A DNA stretch of 64,000 nucleotides from Planotetraspora phitsanulokensis. Lineage in GTDB: Bacteria > Actinomycetota > Actinomycetes > Streptosporangiales > Streptosporangiaceae. The position numbers were made by a program, and so were the translations under genes. The DNA is taken from the NCBI RefSeq assembly GCF_016863295.1, contig NZ_BOOP01000042.1, positions 1 to 64,000 of the forward strand. Direction: 5' to 3'. Below, piece by piece: positions 42,850 through 51,404 of the stretch. Every line of letters begins with the position of its first letter. Positions within the stretch are counted from its first letter, which is position 1. The notes beneath the pieces were generated by a model that made no database searches, was not told the DNA's origin, and saw only the letters and a program-made list of their open reading frames with translations.

Positions 42850-43124
42850 CTGAGCCTGGATCCACCGCGATCCACCGTGAGCCACCGGTTGCCTGGCCTG
42901 ACCCGCCCGAACCTCGGTCACTGCACCTCGACGGCCTTGCCGGTCACCAGCGCCTCCGGGCGTGCATCCTCACCCTTGACCCGATGATCACGTGGACAGG
43001 CCGCGACCCGCGCGCGGCGGGTCCGTCACGCCCTCCACCCCGCGGCCGAACGGCGGAAACGCTCTCGTACAGGAATCGGACCCAGAAACGATCAGCCGAG
43101 ATCAAACCGTGGATCCAGGCTCAG
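42850..43124. repeat. 16-bp perfect inverted repeat bordering a 243-bp segment
   Basis: CTGAGCCTGGATCCAC (42850-42865) recurs inverted at 43109-43124, where it includes the stop codon of the prolyl oligopeptidase gene. The enclosed DNA has no complete gene. On the minus strand 42980-42918 reads as an open frame with strong GC at third positions that ends in TGA, which looks like the C-terminal remnant of a lost gene. It may be a degenerate insertion or a rearrangement scar. Confidence 0.4.
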
Positions 43125-45247
43125 TGTGCTTCCGCGGCGGTCTCGTGAATACGCGTGGTTGTCGTTTCCAGTGATAGACCGGTGTATTTTCCGGCGAAGG
43201 CCAGGATGTCCGCCGCCAGGGCGCGTTCTTTACTCGCGGGAAAGGCGGCGTGGGCGGTGTCGGGTTCTCGGCGCATGAGAATCGGCCGGTCGCTGCTGGT
43301 GGCATGTTGAAGGGCCGCGCACATTTTGGTGACGTGGGCCTCTCCGGTCTGCAGATCGGTTTCCGCGCCGGCAAAAAGAAAGGCGGGATAAGGAGCTCCG
43401 GGCGTGACGTTGTGGTAAGGCGAGTAGGAGAGCAGCCATTGGAGTTGTTCGGATTGGGAGGCGGTGCCGAATTCGTCGGTCCATGTGCATCCCAGGCCGA
43501 AGTGTTCGTAGCGCACCATGTCACAGAGGGGGCCTTCGGCGATGACCGCGGCGTACAGGTCCGGTCGCTGTGTTGCGGCGGCGGTGACCAGTAGTCCGCC
43601 GCCCGATTGTCCATGGATCGCCAGTTGGTCGCGGGTGGTTCGGCCGGTGTCGATGAGCCAGGTCGCGGCGTCGTTGAAGTCGCTCACCGCGCGGTGTTTG
43701 TGTGGTCCGCGGCCGGCGTCGTGCCAGCGTTGGCCTTCTTCGCCGCCTCCCCGTACACAGGCGACCGCGTAGGTGCCGCCCGCGCCGACCCATGCCGCTG
43801 CCATGGGGGAGAACCATGGGCGCATCGGCATGCCGAAGCTGCCGTAGCCGTACAGGAGGGTGGGCCGGGGGCCCTGATCCTCTTCAGCCGGGGTGAAAAG
43901 GAACAGCGTGATCTCGGTACCGTCGCCGGCACGATAGCGAACGCTGCGACTGCGGATTTCTGGAGTATGCCCGGCTGTTGTGGCGCCGGCTTCCTGCTCC
44001 GTCTTTCCGCTCGTGGCGTCATAGCGGTAGATGGTGGGGGGCGTGGTCGCGTCGCAGTAGCTGAACCATGCGTGACGTCCGTGCGGGATGGTCGTGCGCA
44101 GGGATGACACGACGCCCGCGCCGGGAAGGGGCAGTTCGCCGAGCATTCGGCCACTGGCCAGGTCGTGCAGTGTCAGGGCGGAGCTGCCGTGGCGGGTGCG
44201 TGCCACCAGAAGGAGGGGCTGCGCAAGTGCCGGGTCGTCCAGGACCAGGCACTCGTCCAAGGGAGCTTCGGGATCTTCGGCGACGAGCGTGCGCCATGCA
44301 GCCGGGTCGGTGTCGTGCCGGTGCGCCGTACAGATGCGGCCGCACGGGGCCTGGTAGTCGGTGACCAGCAGCAGATCGCCGTCCGCGAGGAAGCGTGGGA
44401 GAGTACGGGCGCGTATGGCGGGCCCGTCCACGATCTTGACGAACTGCGGGGCTTCCGGGTCGACGAGCTCCGCCACGTACACGTCGTTGTGTGAGGCGGG
44501 CCCGGACGTCGCAGTGATCGCCAGATGACGTCCGTCGGCGCTGACCGTGAGCCCGTAATAGTGGTCCGGGGCATCGTCGCCGCCGAACACCACCGTGTCG
44601 GCCTGCCAGGGCGAACCGATCCGATGCAACCTCACCCGCCGGTGCAAGCGCAGGTCGCCGGGGGCCAGTTCCTCATCGGGAACACGGCTGACGTAGTAGA
44701 ACGCGTCTCCTCCCGGCAGCCAGGCGAGCGAGGTGTTGCGGGCGCGTGGCAACGGCCCGTCCACCACCTCGCCGGTACGCACGTCCAGCACCATGATGTC
44801 GCTGCCGGGCTGCTCGGCGACCTCCATTTGGACGGCCACACGCTCGCCCTCGCGCGATGGCCACCAGGCGTACAACCCGGTATGGCCGGACGGATCGATC
44901 TCCACCGGATCGACCAGCACCCGCCTGTTTCCCTCGGCGTCGACGACGAGCAGGCGCTGTTGCTCGTCCCCGCGGAGCTGCTCGGCGAGGAACATGACCG
45001 AACCCCGCGCCATCGGAGGCTCCGAGACGCCGAAGGAGGACACCTGATCCACCAAGGACGCCCACGATTGCTTCTCGTGCCATCCGGTGCGATGCGTCTG
45101 GAAGAGACGATCCTGGGCCGCCGCCCAGTCCTGCACGCACGCATCATCGCCGTCTTCCAACCACCGGTAGGGATCGGAGACCGGGAACCCGAACAGATCC
45201 TCCACCACATCGCTGCGCCGAGCGGCAGGGTAAGACAATCGCGCCAC
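43121..45247 (-). CDS. Prolyl oligopeptidase family serine peptidase (S9A)
   Basis: This 708-aa peptidase has a beta-propeller domain (residues about 70-410) and an alpha/beta hydrolase domain. The catalytic serine is in GQSGGGLLV, the aspartate in GAETDLQ, the histidine in DTAHAAF; the oxyanion region reads LYGYGSFG. The N-terminus DLFGFPVSDPYRWLED is typical. There is no signal peptide, so it cleaves short proline-containing peptides in the cytoplasm. GTG at 45247 has GGGGGC at good spacing; a TTG at 45259 is an alternative. Relatives process leaders of some ribosomal peptides, but no clear precursor was found. Confidence 0.9.
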   Translation of the reverse strand: MARLSYPAARRSDVVEDLFGFPVSDPYRWLEDGDDACVQDWAAAQDRLFQTHRTGWHEKQSWASLVDQVSSFGVSEPPMARGSVMFLAEQLRGDEQQRLLVVDAEGNRRVLVDPVEIDPSGHTGLYAWWPSREGERVAVQMEVAEQPGSDIMVLDVRTGEVVDGPLPRARNTSLAWLPGGDAFYYVSRVPDEELAPGDLRLHRRVRLHRIGSPWQADTVVFGGDDAPDHYYGLTVSADGRHLAITATSGPASHNDVYVAELVDPEAPQFVKIVDGPAIRARTLPRFLADGDLLLVTDYQAPCGRICTAHRHDTDPAAWRTLVAEDPEAPLDECLVLDDPALAQPLLLVARTRHGSSALTLHDLASGRMLGELPLPGAGVVSSLRTTIPHGRHAWFSYCDATTPPTIYRYDATSGKTEQEAGATTAGHTPEIRSRSVRYRAGDGTEITLFLFTPAEEDQGPRPTLLYGYGSFGMPMRPWFSPMAAAWVGAGGTYAVACVRGGGEEGQRWHDAGRGPHKHRAVSDFNDAATWLIDTGRTTRDQLAIHGQSGGGLLVTAAATQRPDLYAAVIAEGPLCDMVRYEHFGLGCTWTDEFGTASQSEQLQWLLSYSPYHNVTPGAPYPAFLFAGAETDLQTGEAHVTKMCAALQHATSSDRPILMRREPDTAHAAFPASKERALAADILAFAGKYTGLSLETTTTRIHETAAEAH

Positions 45248-45285
45248 GAACGCCCCCAATGCATCGCCCGTCTGACATAGGTCGA

Positions 45286-45315
45286 GGTACTGCGGCCCAT
45301 GCGGACCGCAGTACC
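45286..45315. terminator. Hairpin upstream of the oligopeptidase gene (terminator or attenuator)
   Basis: GGTACTGCGG and CCGCAGTACC form a perfect 10-bp stem with a 10-nt loop. It lies between a possible 31-codon reading frame and the oligopeptidase start on the same strand, where it could act as an attenuator or as a terminator for the small gene. Confidence 0.5.
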
Positions 45316-45324
45316 CCGGCTCAT

Positions 45325-45420
45325 TCAGTTACGACTGGCCGCGAAGAATGTCGGCCTGCCAGCCGCGCACGCCCCCGATGCGGGGAGCCGGACCGGAATC
45401 GCGATACGGTAGGTGTCCAT
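45325..45420 (-). CDS. Possible 31-residue leader peptide or small protein
   Basis: Within the 572-nt spacer 45248-45819, which holds no recognisable gene, an ATG at 45420 opens a 31-codon frame preceded by GGGAGG at about 9 nt. The product starts MDTYRIAIPVRLP and ends FFAASRN, with one cysteine. An overlapping frame from 45424 to 45329 (also 31 codons, starting MYGHLPYRD) has a better-spaced ribosome site but weaker third-position GC. A hairpin follows immediately, then the oligopeptidase gene. No family is recognised; it may not be translated. Confidence 0.25.
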   Translation of the reverse strand: MDTYRIAIPVRLPASGACAAGRPTFFAASRN

Positions 45421-45819
45421 ACATGTCGGCCTCCCGAATGCGCCGATTCGCCCGGAATGGGCGATTACGAGAGCAATGTCCCCTCGGCTGCGATCGATAA
45501 ACAGAGGCGTCATTCTCGACGGTGAGCGCCGAACCTCCTGGATCATCGGCACGTGCGGCGGAGAACCGGCCCGGCCATATCGGCAATTCTTCCTGTTAAA
45601 TTTCGTGCAAGAGGAGAAGGCGTCCTGGTATGCCGTGTGCAGATCAATCTCGCGCAGAAGTAATTCGGCGCCTTTCGAGATAGATCCCAGGGCATCGGCC
45701 GGGCGAGCCTCAAGACGCCACGTGGTCCCCTGCCGCTGGGGCTGCCCGCGAACATCGCAAGCAGGCCGGCAAGATCTCAAGAGATCGCGCGTACCCGAGC
45801 GACATCCACGGGACACTCC

Positions 45820-46674
45820 CTAGCCGTCGGTGCCGCGGTCCCGGCGTCGCAGGTACCGCTCGAACTCGGCCGCGATGGCGTCGCCGCTCGCCTCGGGCAG
45901 CTCGGCCGCGTCCTTGCGCTCCTCGAGCTCCTTGACGTACTCCGCGACCTCGGAATCCTGGGACGCCAGCTCGTCGACCCCGTGCTCCCAGGCGCGGGCC
46001 TCCTCGGCCAGATCGCCGTACGGCATGGGGATGTCGAGCATGTCCTCGATCCGGCGCAGCAGCGCCAGCGTGGCCTTCGGGTTGGGCGGCTGGGCCACGT
46101 AGTGGGGGATCGACGCCCACAGCGACATGGCCTGCAGCCCCGCGGAGCCGAGCGAGTGCTGGAGCACTCCGACGATACCGGTGGGCCCTTCGTACTTGGT
46201 CAGCTCGAGGTTGAGCGCCCGGGCGAGACCGGGATCGCTCACGGACCCGGCGACCGGGACCGGACGGGTGTGCGGCGAGTCGTTGAGCAGCGCGCCGAGC
46301 AGGATCGCGAAGTCGACGCCCAGATCGTGGCAGAGCCCGACGATCTCGGCGCAGAACGACCGCCAGCGCATGTTGGGCTCGATGCCGCGCAGGAGCACCA
46401 CGTCGCGCTTGGCGCCCGGCGGGCGGGCGAGCAGCAGACGGGTGGTCGGCCAGATGATCGACCGGGTGAGACCCTCGCCGAGCTCCACCATCGGCCGGGT
46501 CACCTGGAAGTCGTAGTAATCCTCCGGGTCCAGCTCGACGAGCGGGATCGCCTTCCACATCGTCTCGAGGTGTGCGATGACGCCGCTGGAGGCCTCACCT
46601 GCGTCGTTCCACCCCTCGAACGCGGCGATGAGCACCGGGTCGACGAGCTCAGGGAGCCCTTCGAACTCGATCAC
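45820..46674 (-). CDS. PAC2 family protein
   Basis: This 284-aa protein of the PAC2 (proteasome assembly chaperone 2-like) family begins VIEFEGLPELVDPVLIAAFEGWNDAGEAS, with the conserved GWNDAG, and contains RSFCAEIVGLCHDLGVDFAILLGALL. The C-terminus is charged and helical. The GTG at 46674 has GGGAGG 6 nt upstream. The same neighbour pair with metH occurs in mycobacteria (Rv2125 and metH, from memory). Its exact role in actinobacteria, which have proteasomes, is not established. Confidence 0.9.
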   Translation of the reverse strand: MIEFEGLPELVDPVLIAAFEGWNDAGEASSGVIAHLETMWKAIPLVELDPEDYYDFQVTRPMVELGEGLTRSIIWPTTRLLLARPPGAKRDVVLLRGIEPNMRWRSFCAEIVGLCHDLGVDFAILLGALLNDSPHTRPVPVAGSVSDPGLARALNLELTKYEGPTGIVGVLQHSLGSAGLQAMSLWASIPHYVAQPPNPKATLALLRRIEDMLDIPMPYGDLAEEARAWEHGVDELASQDSEVAEYVKELEERKDAAELPEASGDAIAAEFERYLRRRDRGTDG

Positions 46675-46844
46675 GCGCCGCCTCCCTAACTGGGCCACTG
46701 ATTTATCGTTCAACCCAAGACTATTCGGTGAGGGTACCCGGGCGTCACCCACGAACATCACCGGGCCTTCGTTGTGCCCGGAAACACAGGGGACACGAGG
46801 CCTCCAAGGGAGATCATGTGGAATATGTCGTGACACCCAGCCGA

Positions 46845-46860
46845 TAGGCTTTGACGCATG
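46845..46860 (+). promoter_or_regulatory. Leaderless promoter of metH
   Basis: TAGGCT (46845-46850, context CCGATAGGCT) lies 7 nt before the ATG of metH, with no ribosome site. No cobalamin riboswitch fold was recognised in the 183-nt spacer, and a leaderless start would leave no room for one. Confidence 0.5.
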
Positions 46861-49800
46861 ACCAGCAGACCCTCCTTCCGCGAAGCGCTGTCCGAGCGAG
46901 TCTTGGTCGCCGACGGGGCGATGGGGACGATGCTGCAGTCCTACGACCCCACCTTGGACGACTTCCAGGGCCACGAGGGCTGCAACGACGTGCTCAACGT
47001 GAGCCGTCCCGACATCGTCAAGGCCGTGCACGACGCGTATCTCGCGGTGGGCGTCGACTGCGTCGAGACCAACACGTTCAACGCCAACCAGGCGGCCCTG
47101 GGCGAGTACGGCATAGCCGACCGGATCTTCGAGCTCTCCGAGGCGGGCGCGCGCCTGGCCAGGGAGCAGGCAGACACGTGGTCGACGGCCGACCACCCCC
47201 GGTTCGTCCTCGGCTCCATGGGGCCGGGCACCAAGCTCCCCACCCTCGGCCACCTGCCGTACATGACCCTCCGCGACGCCTACGCCGATAACGCCGCCGG
47301 CCTGATCGCGGGCGGGGCGGACGCGCTGATCATCGAGACGTGCCAAGACCTGCTGCAGGTCAAGGCCGCCGTCGTCGGTGCGAAGCGGGCCGTCGCGGAC
47401 TCGGGGCGGGATGTGCCGATCATCACGCAGGTCACCATCGAGACCAACGGCGCGATGTTGCTGGGCTCCGAGATCGGCGCGGCGCTGACCGTCATCGAGC
47501 CGCTGGGCGTCGACCTGATCGGCCTCAACTGCGCCACCGGGCCGGCCGAGATGAGCGAGCACCTGCGCTACCTGGCCAAGCACGCCCGCCTGCCGCTGTC
47601 GTGCATGCCGAACGCGGGCCTTCCCCAGCTCACCTCCGACGGGGCCTACTACCCCCTCACGCCCGACGAGCTCGCCGACGCGCACGAGGGCTTCACCCGC
47701 GACTACGGCCTCGCACTGATCGGCGGGTGCTGCGGCACGACGCCCGAGCACCTGCGCAAGGTCGTCGAGCGCAACGCCGGCAAGGCCCGCGCCGTGCGGC
47801 GGCCCCGCCCGGAGGCGGGAGCGGCCTCGCTCTACCAGCACGTCCCCTTCCGCCAGGACACCTCCTACCTCGCGATCGGCGAGCGGACCAACGCCAACGG
47901 CTCCAAGGCGTTCCGTGAGGCGATGCTCGCCGGGAACTACGAGGAGTGCGTGGAGATCGCCAGGGCGCAGGCCCGCGACGGCGCCCACATGCTCGACCTG
48001 TGCGTCGACTACGTCGGCCGCGACGGCGTGACGGACATGAAGGAGCTGGCGTTCCGCTTCGCCACCGCCTCGACGCTGCCGATCGTGATCGACTCGACCG
48101 AGCCCGCGGTCATCGAGGCCGGCCTGGAGATGCTCGGCGGCCGCGCGGTCGTCAACTCGGTCAACTACGAAGACGGCGACGGCCCCGACTCCCGCTTCAC
48201 CAAGGTGATGCGGCTGGTCAAGGAGCACGGCGCCGCCGTGGTCGCGCTGACCATCGACGAGGAGGGCCAGGCCCGCACCGCCGAGTGGAAGGTCCGCGTC
48301 GCCACCCGGATCATCGAGGACCTGACCACGAACTGGGGGACGAAGGTCGAGGACATCATCGTCGACTGCCTCACCTTCCCCATCGCCACGGGCCAGGAGG
48401 AGACCCGCCGCGACGGCATCGAGACCATCGAGGCGATCCGCGAGCTCAAGCGGCGTTATCCGACGGTCCAGACGACGCTCGGCCTCTCGAACGTGTCCTT
48501 CGGCCTCAACCCGGCCGCGCGGATCGTGCTCAACTCGGTCTTCCTCAACGAGTGCGTCAACGCCGGGCTCGACTCGGCCATCGTGCACGCCTCCAAGATC
48601 CTCCCGATGGCGCGGATCCCCGACGAACACCGCCAGGTGGCGCTCGACCTGGTCTACGACCGCCGCCGGGAGGGCTACGACCCCCTGCAGCGGTTCATGG
48701 AGCTGTTCGAAGGGGTGGACGCGGCCGCCATGAAGGCCGACAAGGCGGCGGAGCTCCTCGGGCTGCCCCTGTGGGAGCGGCTCAAGCGGCGCATCATCGA
48801 CGGGGAGAAGAAGGGGCTGGAGGGCGACCTCGACGAGGCGCTGACTCAGCGGCCGGCCCTGGAGATCATCAACGACGTGCTGCTCGACGGCATGAAGACT
48901 GTGGGCGAGCTGTTCGGCTCCGGCCAGATGCAGCTGCCGTTCGTCCTCCAGTCCGCCGAGGTCATGAAGACCGCGGTGGCCCAGCTCGAGCCGTATATGG
49001 ACCGCATCGACGGCGCCACCAAGGGCCGGATCGTGCTCGCCACGGTCAAGGGCGACGTGCACGACATCGGCAAGAACCTGGTGGACATCATCTTGTCCAA
49101 CAACGGCTACGAGGTCGTGAACCTCGGCATCAAGCAGCCGGTGTCGGCCATCCTCGAGGCCGCCGACGACGAGAAGGCCGACGTGATCGGCATGTCCGGA
49201 CTTCTCGTGAAATCGACGGTCATCATGAAGGAGAACCTCGAGGAGATGAACTCCCGGGGCATCGCGGACAAGTATCCGGTTCTCCTGGGTGGAGCCGCCC
49301 TGACCAGGGCGTACGTGGAACAGGACCTCGCCGATCTCTATCAGGGCGAGGTCAGGTACGCCAGGGACGCGTTCGAGGGGCTGCGGCTGATGGACGCCTT
49401 CATGGCGGTCAAGCGCGGCGAGGAGGGGGCGCAGCTGCCCGCGCTGCGCGAGCGCCGGGTGAAGACCGGCGCGGTCCTGCAACGGACCGCCGTCGAGGAC
49501 CTGCCGTCCCGCTCCGACGTCGCGGCCGACAACCCCGTGCCGACGCCGCCGTTCTTCGGCGACCGGGTGGTCAAGGGCATCCCGCTTGCCGAATACGCGG
49601 CCTTCCTCGACGAGCGGGCCACGTTCATGGGCCAGTGGGGGCTCAAGGGGGCCCGCGGCGACGACGGGGCCTCCTACGAGGAGCTCGTGGAGACCGAGGG
49701 CCGGCCGAGGCTCCGCATGTGGCTCGACCGGCTGCAGACGGAGAACCTGCTCGAGGCCGCCGTCGTGTACGGATACTTCCCGTGCGTCAGCGAGGGCGAC

Positions 49801-50322
49801 AACCTGATCATCCTCGACGAGGCGGGGAACGAGCGGACCCGGTTCACCTTCCCGCGCCAGCGGCGCGACCGGCACCTGTGCCTGTCGGACTTCTTCCGGT
49901 CGCGCGACTCCGGAGAGGTCGACCTCATCGCCTTCCAGGTGGCCACAATGGGCAGCCGGATCAGCGAGGCGGCCGCGGAGCTGTTCGCGAAGGACGCCTA
50001 CCGCGACTACCTGGAGCTCCACGGACTGTCGGTGCAGCTCACCGAGGCCCTCGCGGAGTACTGGCACGCCAGGGTCCGGTCTGAGTTGGGCATCGGCGGC
50101 GACGAGTCCCTCGCCGACATGCTCAAGGTCAACATCGCGGGCTGCCGCTATTCCTTCGGGTACCCGGCCTGCCCGAACCTGGAGGACCAGGTTCAGCTCA
50201 TGGAGCTGCTCGATCCGTCGCGCATCGGCGTCACCCTGTCGGAGGAGTTCCAGCTCCACCCCGAGCAGGCCACGTCGGCGCTGATCACCCATCATCCCGA
50301 GGCGAAGTACTTCAACGTCTAG
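46858..50322 (+). CDS. metH: Cobalamin-dependent methionine synthase MetH
   Basis: MetH transfers a methyl group from methyltetrahydrofolate via cobalamin to homocysteine. The 1154-aa protein has all four modules: homocysteine-binding with zinc cysteines Cys225, Cys291 and Cys292 (NCATG, GGCCGT), the pterin-binding domain (YLAIGERTNANGSKAF), the B12 domain with GDVHDIG (His735 as the cobalt ligand), and the C-terminal SAM-binding activation domain (AEYWHARVR, GYRYSFGYPACP-like segment). It is leaderless and probably a single-gene unit. Confidence 0.97.
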   Translation: MTSRPSFREALSERVLVADGAMGTMLQSYDPTLDDFQGHEGCNDVLNVSRPDIVKAVHDAYLAVGVDCVETNTFNANQAALGEYGIADRIFELSEAGARLAREQADTWSTADHPRFVLGSMGPGTKLPTLGHLPYMTLRDAYADNAAGLIAGGADALIIETCQDLLQVKAAVVGAKRAVADSGRDVPIITQVTIETNGAMLLGSEIGAALTVIEPLGVDLIGLNCATGPAEMSEHLRYLAKHARLPLSCMPNAGLPQLTSDGAYYPLTPDELADAHEGFTRDYGLALIGGCCGTTPEHLRKVVERNAGKARAVRRPRPEAGAASLYQHVPFRQDTSYLAIGERTNANGSKAFREAMLAGNYEECVEIARAQARDGAHMLDLCVDYVGRDGVTDMKELAFRFATASTLPIVIDSTEPAVIEAGLEMLGGRAVVNSVNYEDGDGPDSRFTKVMRLVKEHGAAVVALTIDEEGQARTAEWKVRVATRIIEDLTTNWGTKVEDIIVDCLTFPIATGQEETRRDGIETIEAIRELKRRYPTVQTTLGLSNVSFGLNPAARIVLNSVFLNECVNAGLDSAIVHASKILPMARIPDEHRQVALDLVYDRRREGYDPLQRFMELFEGVDAAAMKADKAAELLGLPLWERLKRRIIDGEKKGLEGDLDEALTQRPALEIINDVLLDGMKTVGELFGSGQMQLPFVLQSAEVMKTAVAQLEPYMDRIDGATKGRIVLATVKGDVHDIGKNLVDIILSNNGYEVVNLGIKQPVSAILEAADDEKADVIGMSGLLVKSTVIMKENLEEMNSRGIADKYPVLLGGAALTRAYVEQDLADLYQGEVRYARDAFEGLRLMDAFMAVKRGEEGAQLPALRERRVKTGAVLQRTAVEDLPSRSDVAADNPVPTPPFFGDRVVKGIPLAEYAAFLDERATFMGQWGLKGARGDDGASYEELVETEGRPRLRMWLDRLQTENLLEAAVVYGYFPCVSEGDNLIILDEAGNERTRFTFPRQRRDRHLCLSDFFRSRDSGEVDLIAFQVATMGSRISEAAAELFAKDAYRDYLELHGLSVQLTEALAEYWHARVRSELGIGGDESLADMLKVNIAGCRYSFGYPACPNLEDQVQLMELLDPSRIGVTLSEEFQLHPEQATSALITHHPEAKYFNV

Positions 50323-50344
50323 CTTTTCGGGCTCACGCGGAATG

Positions 50345-50381
50345 CGGGCCGAGGCGGCGGTGTTGACGCCACCCCGGCCCG
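50345..50381. terminator. Possible terminator after metH
   Basis: CGGGCCG pairs with CGGCCCG, with additional internal GGCG-CGCC pairing, 22 nt after the metH stop. The stem is interrupted, so this is moderately supported. Confidence 0.4.
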
Positions 50382-50491
50382 GGCCGTCCTCCTCCCGGCT
50401 CCCCGGGGTGAGGAGGGCTTCGGGGAGACCTCTACCATGTTGGGTCCCCCCTCTTGCTCGACGGAGGCGCTCAGCCGGGGGAAGGGGTCTT

Positions 50492-51133
50492 GTGGACGCT
50501 GTGCTGTTCGACATGGACGGTCTGCTCGTCGACACCGAGCGGGTCTGGTTCGAGGTCGAGGAGGAGGTCGTCGGCCGCCTCGGCGGAACGTGGGGGCCGG
50601 AACACCAGGAGCAGCTGGTCGGGGGGTCCTGGGAGCGGACCGTCGCCTACATGCTGGCGCTGACCCGGACCGACGTCGATCCGGCCATCGTGGGGGAGTG
50701 GCTGATCGAGGGCATGGAGAGCCGCCTGTCCACGGGGGTCGTGCTGATGCCGGGGGCCGTCGAGCTCCTGCGCAGCCTCGGCGACCACGGGATCCGCACC
50801 GCGCTGGTCACCTCCTCGCTCCGGGTGATCGCCGACGCCGTCCTGAAGAGCGTCGGCCGGGAGCACTTCGAGGTGATCGTGACGGCCGACGACGTCTCGC
50901 GGACCAAGCCTGACCCCGAGCCCTACCTGACCGCGGCCGCGCTGCTCGCGGTGAATCCGGCGCGGTGCGTCGTCCTGGAGGACTCGCCGAACGGCGTGGC
51001 CTCGGCGACGGCGGCCGGCTGCCGGGTCGTGGCGGTGCCGAGCGTGCTCCCGATCGCGCCGGGCGAAGGCCGGCTCGTCATGCCCTCGCTCCTGGACGTG
51101 AACGTCGATCTGCTGCGGTCGCACATCCTCTGA
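50492..51133 (+). CDS. HAD-superfamily phosphatase (subfamily IA)
   Basis: This 213-aa hydrolase has the HAD motifs FDMDGLLVDTE (nucleophile Asp in motif 1), VTSS (motif 2), KPDPEPYL (motif 3 Lys) and LEDSPNGVASATAAG (motif 4). The cap domain is helical and of the beta-phosphoglucomutase/phosphatase type. The GTG at 50492 follows GGGGGAAGGGG. The physiological substrate is not evident. The same kind of HAD gene often follows metH in actinobacteria, which may be mere synteny. Confidence 0.88.
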   Translation: MDAVLFDMDGLLVDTERVWFEVEEEVVGRLGGTWGPEHQEQLVGGSWERTVAYMLALTRTDVDPAIVGEWLIEGMESRLSTGVVLMPGAVELLRSLGDHGIRTALVTSSLRVIADAVLKSVGREHFEVIVTADDVSRTKPDPEPYLTAAALLAVNPARCVVLEDSPNGVASATAAGCRVVAVPSVLPIAPGEGRLVMPSLLDVNVDLLRSHIL

Positions 51134-51181
51134 TCGCGGGAGCCGTACGGGCCGCTTGACGCCGCGCGCCCCGATTCCGTG

Positions 51182-51330
51182 CATGATCACGAATAGTGTT
51201 CGTGCCGGTCACGTCGTGTGCGGCCGGATGCGCATGATCACGGTCGTGCTGACGAGATGGCGTGCGGCCGAATGTGTACATGATCACGGCCGAGGGCTGT
51301 GAGGGCGCGCGGAGGTGTAGTTGATCATCC
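51182..51330. repeat. CATGATCACG repeats in the spacer after the HAD gene
   Basis: The decamer CATGATCACG occurs at 51182, 51233 and 51279, with a degenerate TTGATCATCC at 51321. Between copies the sequence GTGYGGCCGRATG also recurs, so these are about 50-bp degenerate tandem units, each centred on the palindrome TGATCA. They occupy most of the 271-nt spacer 51134-51404, which has no other recognisable content. Confidence 0.6.
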
Positions 51331-51404
51331 CCGCGCGGAGCGGCGGGCCGCGTGCCAGGATGGAAGGTGCCGTGATGTCCGGGCCGTGACTTAGGGGAAC
51401 CGCC

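Noticed and set aside
46675-46857. Possible cobalamin riboswitch before metH
   Set aside because: The spacer is 183 nt, no B12 box or supporting helices were recognised, and the promoter motif next to the ATG implies a leaderless mRNA.
46675-50535. Long minus-strand open frame continuous with the PAC2 gene and opposite metH
   Set aside because: Only the last 284 codons (PAC2, from the GTG at 46674 with a ribosome site) look like protein; the rest mirrors metH.
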